A stretch of DNA of 64,000 nucleotides from Berkiella_A sp963976875 (GTDB lineage: Bacteria; Pseudomonadota; Gammaproteobacteria; Berkiellales; Berkiellaceae): assembly GCA_963976875.1 (NCBI GenBank), contig CAXBML010000016.1:1-64000 (forward strand), written 5' to 3'. The number at the start of each line of letters is the position of its first letter. The first letter of the stretch is position 1. The notes beneath the pieces were generated by a model, which ran no database searches, was not told where the DNA came from, and saw nothing but the letters and a program-made list of their open reading frames with translations. Made by a program: the position numbers and the translations under genes. This document shows, piece by piece, positions 53,929 through 62,788 of the stretch.

Positions 53929-55278
53929 TCATAATATTTTACCTGAATGTTTAACATTCCTAATTTTTGATGCCAATATCATTTTCTTTATAACAATTAA
54001 TTTTATAATGGCTTTGGGTTTTACAATAACTTTGATCACCGTCTGTATAAATGATGGTAATCTCTTGTACTTTCTGAGGCCAAATTGATATATTTTATCA
54101 CTAATAGGAACGGTCTTTATATCCCTCAAAAAATCTGATTCTGAATAAGGCAATATTGCATTTTCCTTACGCCGCAGTCTAAACTCACGTTTAATAATAT
54201 CATCCACAGATATCACAAACCCTTCATAACTATAATTAGGGTTTAATGCGATTTCTTTAAAGGCTACATCAGCCATGGTTTGTAAATAATCATCATCTTT
54301 TATCTTGGCTATAACGTGAGCAATATTACTAAAATCTTTTTTAAGTTCAATGTAATGTCGTTCGGGAATCAAGATTCCAGAATACTCTCCTTCGTAAAGT
54401 ATTAAAACGGTCCCAAGTGCAATTGCCTCAAAGCAACGAGGAGAAATCTGATTTAACTTAAACTGCCCTTCATGATCTTGTAAAAATCGTGCTTGTACAT
54501 CAAAGAAAGAATCATTTGGATTCAGAAGTTGGTGTAAATTAATTTTTTGTTCCAGCTCTCCAGTGAAGTCCATAACACTTGCACCACTTTCCACCCCTAA
54601 TGTTGTCTTACAAGAAGAAAGAAATTCTGTCCATTTATGTCCATATATTCTATCATTCTCAAGGTAAGAGATATCGACATCTAACTCTAAATTTTTCCCT
54701 GAGACATGTTCTCGCCATTGTTCCACAATATTCCATTTTTCATAAGACAACTCACCATACCAAAAAGGTAATTTTCTTGCCCTATAACCCACATGAATAG
54801 GTCTTGTTGATATTCTTTTACGTTTTGAATTAGTCAGTAATTTTTCAGAAATATAACCTGTTAAATTATTATATTTTGATACATTTGGCAGCGATTCTTT
54901 TGTATAAATTTTATTAATTTCAATTTCAGGAAAACAACTAAATAGTATGTCCACATTCAGAAACTTTAGTACATGTATCATTTTGTTAATTTGTCGGTAT
55001 TCATCTTGAACAAATACTATTTTTAAACCCGAAAAACTGCGTACCTTTTTTTTTGCAGCATCTGACATATAATAGCTATTAAACAAACATAATGAATAAT
55101 GGATTATAATTACATCGAATTTATCTAACTCTAATTGTTTAGGTAAATTTCCAATATTAGAGCAGACCCAAACTTTATGATGAGAATAGTTCTCAAAAGC
55201 GGAAATATGCTCGATGATTGTATCGGCATCATGTCCCACTTGAGGTTTATTACATAACAATAAAATATTTAGCTTCAT
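53929..55278 (-). CDS. Glycosyltransferase-like protein (paralogue A)
   Basis: The 449-residue protein has a GT-B-like layout. The N-terminal Rossmann half starts ILLLCNKPQVGHDADTIIEH and includes DVIIIHYSLCLFN. The C-terminal half contains YRARKLPFWYGELS, TLGVESGASVMDFTGELE and SPRCFEAIALGTVLILYEGE followed by YSGILIPERHYIELKKD, which resembles the Glyco_trans_1/CgeB-type C-terminal motif. The same blocks recur in the 549-residue protein at 59956-61605, so the two are paralogues. A glycosyltransferase role for the O-antigen is inferred from motifs and context. Confidence 0.7.
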   Translation of the reverse strand: MKLNILLLCNKPQVGHDADTIIEHISAFENYSHHKVWVCSNIGNLPKQLELDKFDVIIIHYSLCLFNSYYMSDAAKKKVRSFSGLKIVFVQDEYRQINKMIHVLKFLNVDILFSCFPEIEINKIYTKESLPNVSKYNNLTGYISEKLLTNSKRKRISTRPIHVGYRARKLPFWYGELSYEKWNIVEQWREHVSGKNLELDVDISYLENDRIYGHKWTEFLSSCKTTLGVESGASVMDFTGELEQKINLHQLLNPNDSFFDVQARFLQDHEGQFKLNQISPRCFEAIALGTVLILYEGEYSGILIPERHYIELKKDFSNIAHVIAKIKDDDYLQTMADVAFKEIALNPNYSYEGFVISVDDIIKREFRLRRKENAILPYSESDFLRDIKTVPISDKIYQFGLRKYKRLPSFIQTVIKVIVKPKAIIKLIVIKKMILASKIRNVKHSGKIL

Positions 55279-55466
55279 GTCTCATCATTCATTTTTCCCA
55301 GGTGTGTGGAGCACTTTAATATAAAATAGTAATAAACAAAACATAAACACTAAAATAGGCCAAAGCCCATTATTATATTTTTCTGACTTATCTTGACTTA
55401 GCCATAACAATCATTTAATTTAAGTTCTGTTTTTGTTGAAAACAAGTATTTACTAATTAGGACAAT
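55279..55466. promoter_or_regulatory. Divergent intergenic region of the polysaccharide locus
   Basis: This AT-rich 188-bp gap is the only divergent junction in the locus and should hold promoters for both arms. A TTGACTT hexamer region near 55395 and TATTAT-like boxes occur, but no single -35/-10 pair is convincing. I see no ops/JUMPstart-type element. Confidence 0.35.
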
Positions 55467-56267
55467 ATGCTAAGGAATTTGGCTAGCGCAGTAAACATAA
55501 TTTCTACTAATAGAAAAATGTTATGGAAGTTTTGTTTGGCTGACATTAAAAATACGTATGCAGGTTCTGTTATTGGAGCTGCTTGGTTAGTTCTTGGCCC
55601 TCTCATATTTTTTTGTTTTTACACCCTTGTTTACACGGTTATATTTCCCTTTAAGCCGCAAGACATGCAACAAATGCAATATGTTCTCCATGTGTTTTGT
55701 GGTATTTCTTTATTCTTAGGATTTTCTAGTGGCCTTAGCCTAGGCTGTAACAGCCTTATATCCAATAAAAGCGTTTTATTAAATACTGTATTTCCTTCTC
55801 AATTAATTCCTATTAGAAACATCATTGTTCCACTTAGTTCCCTTATATTCAGTATGATATTGGTCCTTACTGTTTATACACTGATGGGAAATTTCTCATG
55901 GACCGTAATTTTTATTTTTCCAATTATAATCTCGTTTATTATGATGCTAATCGGACTAGTATGGATTGTTTCTCTATTAACTATAGTTTTTCGAGATATC
56001 CAACAAATCATTGGTTATCTGACTATGTTTTTGCTAATCATTAGCCCTATCGCCTACACGAAAGCAATGATCCCATCACACATTAAAATCATTATCTACC
56101 TGAACCCATTATCGTATTATATTATACCGCTACAAGATGCTTTAGTTTTAGGTAAAGTCCCCTCAATTCCCATGATGTCTATTGGATTAATGTTTAGCTT
56201 ATTCCTATTTAGCTTTGGCAATAAAACTTTTGAATCTGCAAAGAAGATTGTATTTGACTATGTCTAA
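55467..56267 (+). CDS. wzm: O-antigen ABC transporter permease (Wzm)
   Basis: This 266-residue protein is an ABC-2 type permease with about six transmembrane helices. The first cytoplasmic helix precedes the motif DIKNTYAGSVIGAAWLVLGP and LIFFCFYTLVYTVIF, the hallmarks of Wzm/TagG permeases that flip undecaprenyl-linked polysaccharide. It overlaps the ATPase gene by 8 bp, so the pair is coupled. GGACA lies upstream of the ATG. No oddities. Confidence 0.92.
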   Translation: MLRNLASAVNIISTNRKMLWKFCLADIKNTYAGSVIGAAWLVLGPLIFFCFYTLVYTVIFPFKPQDMQQMQYVLHVFCGISLFLGFSSGLSLGCNSLISNKSVLLNTVFPSQLIPIRNIIVPLSSLIFSMILVLTVYTLMGNFSWTVIFIFPIIISFIMMLIGLVWIVSLLTIVFRDIQQIIGYLTMFLLIISPIAYTKAMIPSHIKIIIYLNPLSYYIIPLQDALVLGKVPSIPMMSIGLMFSLFLFSFGNKTFESAKKIVFDYV

Positions 56268-57600
56268 TGAAGTAGCAATAAAACTTACTAATGTAACCAA
56301 AACATACAAAATATACCCATCTAATAAATATTTAATGTTAGAGGCTTTTGGGTTATTTAAATACTTTCCAAATAAAAAGAAGTCATTTGATACTTTTAAA
56401 GCACTTGATTCTATAAATCTTATCTTAAAAAAAGGGGAGAGAATCGGGATAATAGGTCGTAATGGTGCTGGCAAGAGTACAATATTAAAATTAATCACAG
56501 GTAATTTTGTACCTACTAAGGGCTCAATACAAGTAAATGGCAATGTCCAAGCTATGATGCAAACAGGCCTTGGATTCCATAATGAGCTATCAGGACGAGA
56601 AAATATTCGAGCCTCACTCTTGTATAACAACCTATCAGAGCAAGAAGTTTATGCAGCTGAACAAGAAATTATTGAATTTTGTGAGTTAGGGGATTTTATT
56701 GATTACCCTGTTAAGACATACTCTCTAGGTATGCTTTCTAGGTTACAGTTTGCATGCTCAACAGCAATACGCCCTGATATTTTAATTGTAGATGAAGTCT
56801 TGGGCGCTGGAGATGCCTATTTTAGTGGCAAAAGTGCTTATAGAATGGAGAAGTTAACCAACTCAGGGTGTACGTTGCTATTAGTGTCTCATTCTATGAC
56901 ACAAATTTTACAATTCTGTGAGCACGCAATTTGGGTGGAAAATGGGGCTATTGTTGCTTCTGGAAAAGCTCTGAATGTCGTTAAATCGTACGAAGAATAT
57001 ATTAACAAATTGACAAAATCTGAGAACACGTCATTGAGCTCCTGCAGAGAAACTGGTACATCACAGAAAAAAGTGTTGTTAAAATCTATTCTAGGCGAGG
57101 TAAATTTAGCTGAAAATGCAATTTCTCAATGGTCAGGTTCTCACGGTTTAAAAATAAAAAATATTTCACTATTAGATAAAAATAAACAATCAACAGATTG
57201 TTTTAAAACTTATGATCCATTTACTATAAAATTTGAATACACTAACGAAGCTCCCGGACTTTATACCTTTACTGCTGTTGCTATACTTTTTGCAGAAGAT
57301 GGGCGAATAATATCTCGATTTGTTAATCAACCTTTATCTGTCACAATGAAGGATGGGCAGGTTAATACAATTGAACTGTTCTGTAAATCTCTAATATTAG
57401 GTAACGGAAGTTATATATTCTCTGTCGCGCTTTATAAAAAACTAGATTTACAAAATCTTAGTGCAGCTGAGCCTTATGACCTCCTATCACGCTGCTTTAA
57501 TTTTAAAGTTATTTCTGACGATAGGTTTGACCCAACATTAGTTCATATACCTGCTGTTTGGGAGTTACAAAAGGAGTCTCTGTATGCTACTGTGTCCTGA
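56260..57600 (+). CDS. wzt: O-antigen ABC transporter ATP-binding protein (Wzt)
   Basis: The frame is open upstream, but the ATG at 56260 (8-bp overlap with wzm) gives the family start MSNEVAIKLTNVTKTYKIYP and 446 residues. The nucleotide-binding domain has the Walker A IGRNGAGKSTILK, the signature YSLGMLSRLQFA, and the Walker B ILIVDEVLGAGD. The extra C-terminal domain (about residues 270-446) forms the immunoglobulin-like carbohydrate-binding module of long Wzt proteins that recognises the modified chain end. That fits the methyltransferases downstream, which could cap the chain. It overlaps the next gene by 17 bp. Confidence 0.92.
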   Translation: MSNEVAIKLTNVTKTYKIYPSNKYLMLEAFGLFKYFPNKKKSFDTFKALDSINLILKKGERIGIIGRNGAGKSTILKLITGNFVPTKGSIQVNGNVQAMMQTGLGFHNELSGRENIRASLLYNNLSEQEVYAAEQEIIEFCELGDFIDYPVKTYSLGMLSRLQFACSTAIRPDILIVDEVLGAGDAYFSGKSAYRMEKLTNSGCTLLLVSHSMTQILQFCEHAIWVENGAIVASGKALNVVKSYEEYINKLTKSENTSLSSCRETGTSQKKVLLKSILGEVNLAENAISQWSGSHGLKIKNISLLDKNKQSTDCFKTYDPFTIKFEYTNEAPGLYTFTAVAILFAEDGRIISRFVNQPLSVTMKDGQVNTIELFCKSLILGNGSYIFSVALYKKLDLQNLSAAEPYDLLSRCFNFKVISDDRFDPTLVHIPAVWELQKESLYATVS

Positions 57601-58453
57601 GTGTCATGAACCATTTATGGAACATATTCAAATATGTGATAATTGTCACTGGGAATTTACCACGATAGAAAATATTAAAATTATGATTAGCACCCATGAT
57701 AAAAATAGCTCTCTATTTTCAAGCTATTCCAAAAATTATGATCAAATTGCTCAAAATGATCTTAACACTTCTTTTTTAGACGATAGATATGTTGAAATAC
57801 AAGCAGAACAAATATGCAAGCTATGCCCTTCTTTGAAAGGAAAAGATGTTTGTGATTTAGGCAGTGGTCGAGGCTTTTTGGTTAATAAAATACAAAAGAG
57901 AAACCCAAAATCAATTACAGCGGTAGACATATCCCTTCCTTATTTAAAAAATTTTAGTTCTAAAATTGAGGTCTATCAAGCGAATGCAGAAAATTTACCC
58001 TTCAAAGACAAATTTGATATCATCACTTGCACGGATATAATGGAACACGTTATCAACATTGGTTCATTTCTTTTTTCTCTTAATCGCTCTCTTCGTACTA
58101 AGGGCTACACCGTTATTAGAGTCCCCTACAAAGAAAATTTATTGAATTATGCTCCTCAAAATGGATGTGAATATGAATTTGCTCATCTGAGAGACTTTAA
58201 CCACGAAAATATAAAAAGGTTATTAAAGTTTGCTGGAATGAAAGTGATTTCATTTCATATAAATAGTTTTTCCCTGCAAACGCCGCAAGAGTTTTGGATG
58301 AAAACGCAAAGACGAAAAAATTGGTATAATTCTTTACAATCTTTTGCAAGAAAATATCTAAAACAGGATTCAGATATAAACTTATACCCATCATCGATTT
58401 TAAGATTATTTATGAAACCACTAGAAATCACAGTATTAGCCCAGAAAATATAA
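57584..58453 (+). CDS. Zinc-ribbon class I SAM methyltransferase
   Basis: The 289-residue protein has an N-terminal zinc ribbon CPECHEPFMEHIQICDNCHW (four Cys, residues about 4-22) followed by a Rossmann methyltransferase. The SAM-binding loop is CDLGSGRGFLVNKI and the second acid is in AVDISLPYLKNF. TCTDIMEHV is the usual motif 4. Zinc-ribbon methyltransferases occur in polysaccharide clusters, for example as chain-capping or sugar-modifying enzymes. AAGGAG precedes the ATG by 7 bp. It overlaps wzt. The substrate is unknown. Confidence 0.82.
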   Translation: MLLCPECHEPFMEHIQICDNCHWEFTTIENIKIMISTHDKNSSLFSSYSKNYDQIAQNDLNTSFLDDRYVEIQAEQICKLCPSLKGKDVCDLGSGRGFLVNKIQKRNPKSITAVDISLPYLKNFSSKIEVYQANAENLPFKDKFDIITCTDIMEHVINIGSFLFSLNRSLRTKGYTVIRVPYKENLLNYAPQNGCEYEFAHLRDFNHENIKRLLKFAGMKVISFHINSFSLQTPQEFWMKTQRRKNWYNSLQSFARKYLKQDSDINLYPSSILRLFMKPLEITVLAQKI

Positions 58454-58472
58454 GGTCAAACTAGGCAAAACT

Positions 58473-59156
58473 ATGTCTTTACAACTAAAAAATTATATCG
58501 GTGTTCCAATAGTCTTTTTTGGAGACTCAATAACAGAAGGACAACATATTAATCCAGATTTCCGCTGGACAGATTTGGTTTTAGAGTCACTTAAAGAACA
58601 ATATGATAGAACTCCCGTTGATATTATTGGTTATAATAAAGGAATTTCAGGGGAAACAAGTCGCCAAGGCCTTTTGCGCTTTAACCCCGATGTGCAAAGT
58701 CTATCTCCAGATATTCTTGTCATTGAATTTGGTTTAAATGATTGTAATTTTTGGTTTACAGACAAGGGCTTCCCCAGAGTATCTCAAAGTGCGTTCAAAG
58801 CGAATTTAGAAGAAATGATTGAGCGAGCAAAAATATTCGATATTAAACATATTATACTTTGTAATAACCATAGAACGTTACGGACCAAAAGCTTGCCAGG
58901 CGGAAAATCTCTTGAAGAAAGCCGGAAAATTTATAATACAGTCATTTCGGAAATTGCCCATCAACATGAGGTAAAATTATGTGACATTGATCAATGGTTT
59001 GATAAAATTGATGCTGAAGACTATTCAAATTATCTTTTACAAAAACCAGATCTACTACACCTAAGTGAACTTGGGCATAAACACTATGCTCAAAAAATAT
59101 TATCTTTATTAACGCCATGCATACAAAATATTTTAGAACCTTACAGAATCGTATAA
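58473..59156 (+). CDS. SGNH/GDSL-type hydrolase
   Basis: The 227-residue protein shows all SGNH blocks: FFGDSITEGQ (catalytic Ser), KGISGETSRQ (Gly), EFGLNDCNFW (Asn) and DLLHLSELGHKHYA (Asp/His). There is no signal peptide, so it acts in the cytoplasm. In polysaccharide loci such enzymes commonly remove or transfer O-acetyl groups on nucleotide-linked or lipid-linked sugars. It lies 19 bp after the methyltransferase gene and 16 bp before the next one, in one operon. Confidence 0.88.
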   Translation: MSLQLKNYIGVPIVFFGDSITEGQHINPDFRWTDLVLESLKEQYDRTPVDIIGYNKGISGETSRQGLLRFNPDVQSLSPDILVIEFGLNDCNFWFTDKGFPRVSQSAFKANLEEMIERAKIFDIKHIILCNNHRTLRTKSLPGGKSLEESRKIYNTVISEIAHQHEVKLCDIDQWFDKIDAEDYSNYLLQKPDLLHLSELGHKHYAQKILSLLTPCIQNILEPYRIV

Positions 59157-59172
59157 TTATTTAAGGACACAT

Positions 59173-59952
59173 ATGAGCACTGATACCGTATCTAAAACTG
59201 AGACTGACTTATTCTGGAGCGCTCGCCCAACTAAAGAAAAAGACCCTCAAAAAGTTAATATCTCTGATCTTGTTCAAAGAGACCTGGAGACAGAATTCAT
59301 TATCTCGCATTTAAAAGCGACGGATTCTGTGTTAGAAGTAGGCTGCGGAAATGGCTTTTTAACTAGTTTGTTAAGAGACAAGGTAAAATATATTGATGCC
59401 TTTGATTATGCAGAAAATATGGTTTCACAAGCAAAAACCATATATGGTGAAAAAAATAACACATTTTTTCATGACAATATTGTTAAGCCTCAGTACTTAA
59501 AAAAACAATATGATGTTGTTATTTGTGTCCGTGTATTAATTAACCTAGAAAATTTTGAACAACAAAAAAAAGCTTTTGCAAATCTACTTTCTCAGGTAAA
59601 ACCTCGTGGTAAGTTGCTTTTACTAGAAGGGTTTATTGAAGGTTTTGATAATCTCAACAGAATCAGGAAAGATGCACATATTGATGAAATGCAGCCTGCG
59701 CATATAAATTACTACTCGAAAAAAGAAGACTTCACTAAGCTATTTGAAAATAATGTATCAATAGAAGAAACTTTCCATACTGGAACATTTGACTTCTTAA
59801 CTCGTGTCGTTTACCCCGCTCTTGTAGGCTCTGAAAATGCTACAACCCCAGGTGATTTTCATACAAAAATAAAAGGGATTTCAAAGGCATATAAATCAAA
59901 CGATATGATGCCTTTAGCGCGACTACATGGCTGGTCACTGATTAAGAATTAA
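59173..59952 (+). CDS. Class I SAM-dependent methyltransferase
   Basis: The 259-residue protein has a central SAM-binding loop VLEVGCGNGFLTSLLRD (about residues 55-71), the acidic second strand IDAFDYAENMVSQAK, and motif 4 VVICVRVLINLENFEQQ. A C-terminal cap region (about 160-259) is less typical. It is the second methyltransferase in the locus after the zinc-ribbon one, not obviously paralogous to it. AAGGA lies 8 bp upstream of the ATG. It probably modifies the polysaccharide or its chain end; the target is unknown. Confidence 0.85.
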   Translation: MSTDTVSKTETDLFWSARPTKEKDPQKVNISDLVQRDLETEFIISHLKATDSVLEVGCGNGFLTSLLRDKVKYIDAFDYAENMVSQAKTIYGEKNNTFFHDNIVKPQYLKKQYDVVICVRVLINLENFEQQKKAFANLLSQVKPRGKLLLLEGFIEGFDNLNRIRKDAHIDEMQPAHINYYSKKEDFTKLFENNVSIEETFHTGTFDFLTRVVYPALVGSENATTPGDFHTKIKGISKAYKSNDMMPLARLHGWSLIKN

Positions 59953-59955
59953 GTT

Positions 59956-61605
59956 ATGTCCTTACACCCCATTGAAAGTAAAAAACATAATTCACCTGAT
60001 CAATTTGCTCGAAAACGTATTTTGCTACTCTGCAACTACTCTTCTGTAGTTGCAGAAACAATTTATGAACATATTAATGCCTTTGCTCAATATTCAAAAA
60101 ACTATATTGTGACATATAATATATTTGGTGAAATAGATAGGGGCATACCCATAGACAAATTTGATATTCTTGTTATTCATTACTCAATATGCATCGGTCG
60201 TGGTGGATTTTTATCTTTGAATGCTAAAAAAATCATCCAGGAATTTAAAGGTTATAAGATACTTTTTATTCAAGATGACTATCGTTGGATCTATAGCACC
60301 ATAAGCAATGTTCAGTTTATGAAGATTGATGCTATTTTTGGCCTTGCATCCCAAGACATTGTTCCTAAGATATACAATAAAACATTAAGCAGAGTTCGAG
60401 TTGAAACAGTCCTAACAGGCTATGTTAGCGACAAAATGCTAAAAGAAACCCCTATACCTTATTCTCAAAGAAAAATTGATGTTTCTTATAGGGCTCGAAA
60501 ATTACCATTTTGGATGGGCAGCCACACATTACAAAAATGGTTGATAGCAGAAAAATTCTTAAAAAGTTCTAAAAGTTATCATCTCGTATGTGATATATCA
60601 ACAAAAGAAGACGATAGGGTATATGGTGAAAACTGGAAAAAATTACTTAAACAGTCTAAAGCAACTCTAGGTACTGAAAGTGGAACAAATATTTGTGACT
60701 TCACAGGAAAACTACAAAAAAATATTGAAGCATATATTAAAAAAAATCCAGGAGCTTCTTTTGAGACAGTACAAAATATTTTTTTAGGTGATGAAAAAAA
60801 CAACATCCTAATGAATGTTATTTCCCCCAGGATTTTTGAAGCCATCTCATGCAAAGTATTACTTATTCTTTATCCAGGTGAATACAATGGCATACTAGAA
60901 CCCTGGCATCATTATGTACCATTAAAAGAAGACCATAGTAATATAAAAGAAGTTGTTCAGATAATACAATCACCAGAACAAGCAAACAAAATAATTGAAT
61001 GTGCTTATAATGAAGTTTTATGTAACCCTAAAAACCATTACCAAGGGCTCATTCAGAAATTCGATAAACTAATTGAAGAAGAATTTAAAAACTATCACCG
61101 CTCGCCCAGCCAAGACTGCACCATAGTATACAAACCTCCAATACAAATGCCAGGCTTACACTCAATTAGAACTTCTTCTCTTTTATACCACCTTATAAAA
61201 AAATTCTCTCCTAGAATTTTAGTAATACAGTTATATTATAACACTAAGAAAATTTTACGCGATATCCTTGTTAAGCTTAATTTTTGGCCAGCATACCACG
61301 TCTTTTATGAAGATTTACTGCAACAAAAATGTACAGGTTTTTTTAAGTACTATTTAAGACCTTCTGCTCAAGGTACAGATCAAACTGATTATGAAATTAT
61401 ATGCGCACTAAAGTCTGAAAATAATATATTTTTTCCTGAATTAAATAATCATTATATCGAAAAACTTTTCAAAAAAATACCAAACTTGACGGTGACGGTC
61501 AATTATACAGCGCTTGCTGAAAGTTTCATGGATAGCCTTGATGAAATACCAAAGAATTATATTACCACATTAAATTTAAAGCAAATTGAAGAATTAATTA
61601 AATAA
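59956..61605 (+). CDS. Glycosyltransferase-like protein (paralogue B)
   Basis: The 549-residue protein shares its first 400 residues with the 449-residue protein at 53929-55278: ILLLCNYSSVVAETIYEHIN, ILVIHYSICIGRGG, YRARKLPFWMGSHTLQKW, TLGTESGTNICDFTGKLQ and SPRIFEAISCKVLLILYPGE match block by block. It differs in having about 100 further residues at the C-terminus (about 445-549, starting near HVFYEDLLQQ) of unknown type. It lies 3 bp after the methyltransferase. A GT-B-like glycosyltransferase of the O-antigen is inferred. Confidence 0.7.
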   Translation: MSLHPIESKKHNSPDQFARKRILLLCNYSSVVAETIYEHINAFAQYSKNYIVTYNIFGEIDRGIPIDKFDILVIHYSICIGRGGFLSLNAKKIIQEFKGYKILFIQDDYRWIYSTISNVQFMKIDAIFGLASQDIVPKIYNKTLSRVRVETVLTGYVSDKMLKETPIPYSQRKIDVSYRARKLPFWMGSHTLQKWLIAEKFLKSSKSYHLVCDISTKEDDRVYGENWKKLLKQSKATLGTESGTNICDFTGKLQKNIEAYIKKNPGASFETVQNIFLGDEKNNILMNVISPRIFEAISCKVLLILYPGEYNGILEPWHHYVPLKEDHSNIKEVVQIIQSPEQANKIIECAYNEVLCNPKNHYQGLIQKFDKLIEEEFKNYHRSPSQDCTIVYKPPIQMPGLHSIRTSSLLYHLIKKFSPRILVIQLYYNTKKILRDILVKLNFWPAYHVFYEDLLQQKCTGFFKYYLRPSAQGTDQTDYEIICALKSENNIFFPELNNHYIEKLFKKIPNLTVTVNYTALAESFMDSLDEIPKNYITTLNLKQIEELIK

Positions 61606-61636
61606 TGCTAGTAGAATAAAAGGTTGCACCCATCCC

Positions 61637-62734
61637 ATGAAAATTTGTACGATTATAGGTGCTAGACCCCAGTTTGTTAAAGCCGCTGCAGTTTCTCGAA
61701 TCATGGCATCCACGCCTGATATTAAAGAAGTTATCATTCATACTGGCCAGCATTATGATTACAATCTATCTGGGCTATTCTTTGATGAACTTTCAATTCC
61801 CAAACCAAGTTATAATTTAAACATAGGCTCTGGCTTACACGGCCAACAAACCGGAAAAATGCTTGAAGCAATAGAAGAAATTTTAATGCAAGAAAAGCCA
61901 GATTGGGTTTTGCTTTATGGTGATACAAACTCAACCCTAGCAGGAGCTTTGGCCGCATCAAAACTCCATTATCCTATTGCCCATATTGAAGCCGGCTTAC
62001 GTTCTTTTAATAGAAAAATGCCCGAAGAAATAAATCGCATTCTCACAGATCAATTAAGTACACTTTTATTTGCACCCACTAAAAATGGTTATGATCAACT
62101 AATAAAAGAAGGGTTCTCCCCAGAATCAGTATGTCTTTCTGGTGATGTCATGCTAGATGCGACACTATATTATAATGAGAATAATACCCACGAAAACTCT
62201 ACCTTGGAAAACCTAAGCTTAAAGTCAAAAGAATATATACTCTCTACAATCCACAGAGCAGAAAATACGGATAATACAGAAAGACTCATTAATATCTGCA
62301 ACGCGCTTATAGAACTCAGCTCAAATTCAACAGTAGTGTTGCCCCTGCATGCTCGAACACGTGCAGCACTGAATAATGCTAATTTACTAAAAAAATTAGA
62401 CAGTCATGTTCAACTAATCGAGCCTGTAGGCTACCTAGATATGCTCGCCTTAGAAAAAAATGCCGAGCTCATAATTACTGATTCAGGTGGTGTTCAAAAG
62501 GAAGCTTACTTTAATGCAGTCCACTGCATAACATTGCGAGATGAAACTGAATGGGTTGAATTAGTCTCTTCTGGTTGGAACCAACTTTGCTCACCGTCTA
62601 CACCATTTTCTTTAAGTTCTATAGCTAATATAAAAACAAATCAAAAAAATATGGTATATTCAAACCTGTATGGAGAAGGAGATGCATCGCTTAAAATAAT
62701 TAATGCCATTTGCACTTTTGGTCAATTAATTTAA
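61637..62734 (+). CDS. wbpI: Non-hydrolysing UDP-GlcNAc(3NAc)A 2-epimerase, WbpI-like
   Basis: The 365-residue protein belongs to the WecB/WbpI epimerase family. It starts with KICTIIGARPQFVKAAAVSR; the GARPQF(V/I)K form is that of WbpI/WlbD, while plain WecB has GTRPEAIK. YGDTNSTLAGALAASKL, HIEAGLRSFNRKMPEEINR and TDSGGVQKEAYF are the active-site motifs. In the WbpI pathway the enzyme makes UDP-2,3-diacetamido-mannuronic acid from the gluco form. The following WbpB- and WbpD-type genes support this. WecB activity on UDP-GlcNAc is the alternative. Confidence 0.85.
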   Translation: MKICTIIGARPQFVKAAAVSRIMASTPDIKEVIIHTGQHYDYNLSGLFFDELSIPKPSYNLNIGSGLHGQQTGKMLEAIEEILMQEKPDWVLLYGDTNSTLAGALAASKLHYPIAHIEAGLRSFNRKMPEEINRILTDQLSTLLFAPTKNGYDQLIKEGFSPESVCLSGDVMLDATLYYNENNTHENSTLENLSLKSKEYILSTIHRAENTDNTERLINICNALIELSSNSTVVLPLHARTRAALNNANLLKKLDSHVQLIEPVGYLDMLALEKNAELIITDSGGVQKEAYFNAVHCITLRDETEWVELVSSGWNQLCSPSTPFSLSSIANIKTNQKNMVYSNLYGEGDASLKIINAICTFGQLI

Positions 62735-62788
62735 ACCCACGTAAGCTTCTGCATGTCATTTAGTCACTAGTTATATAGAGTACCTAAA

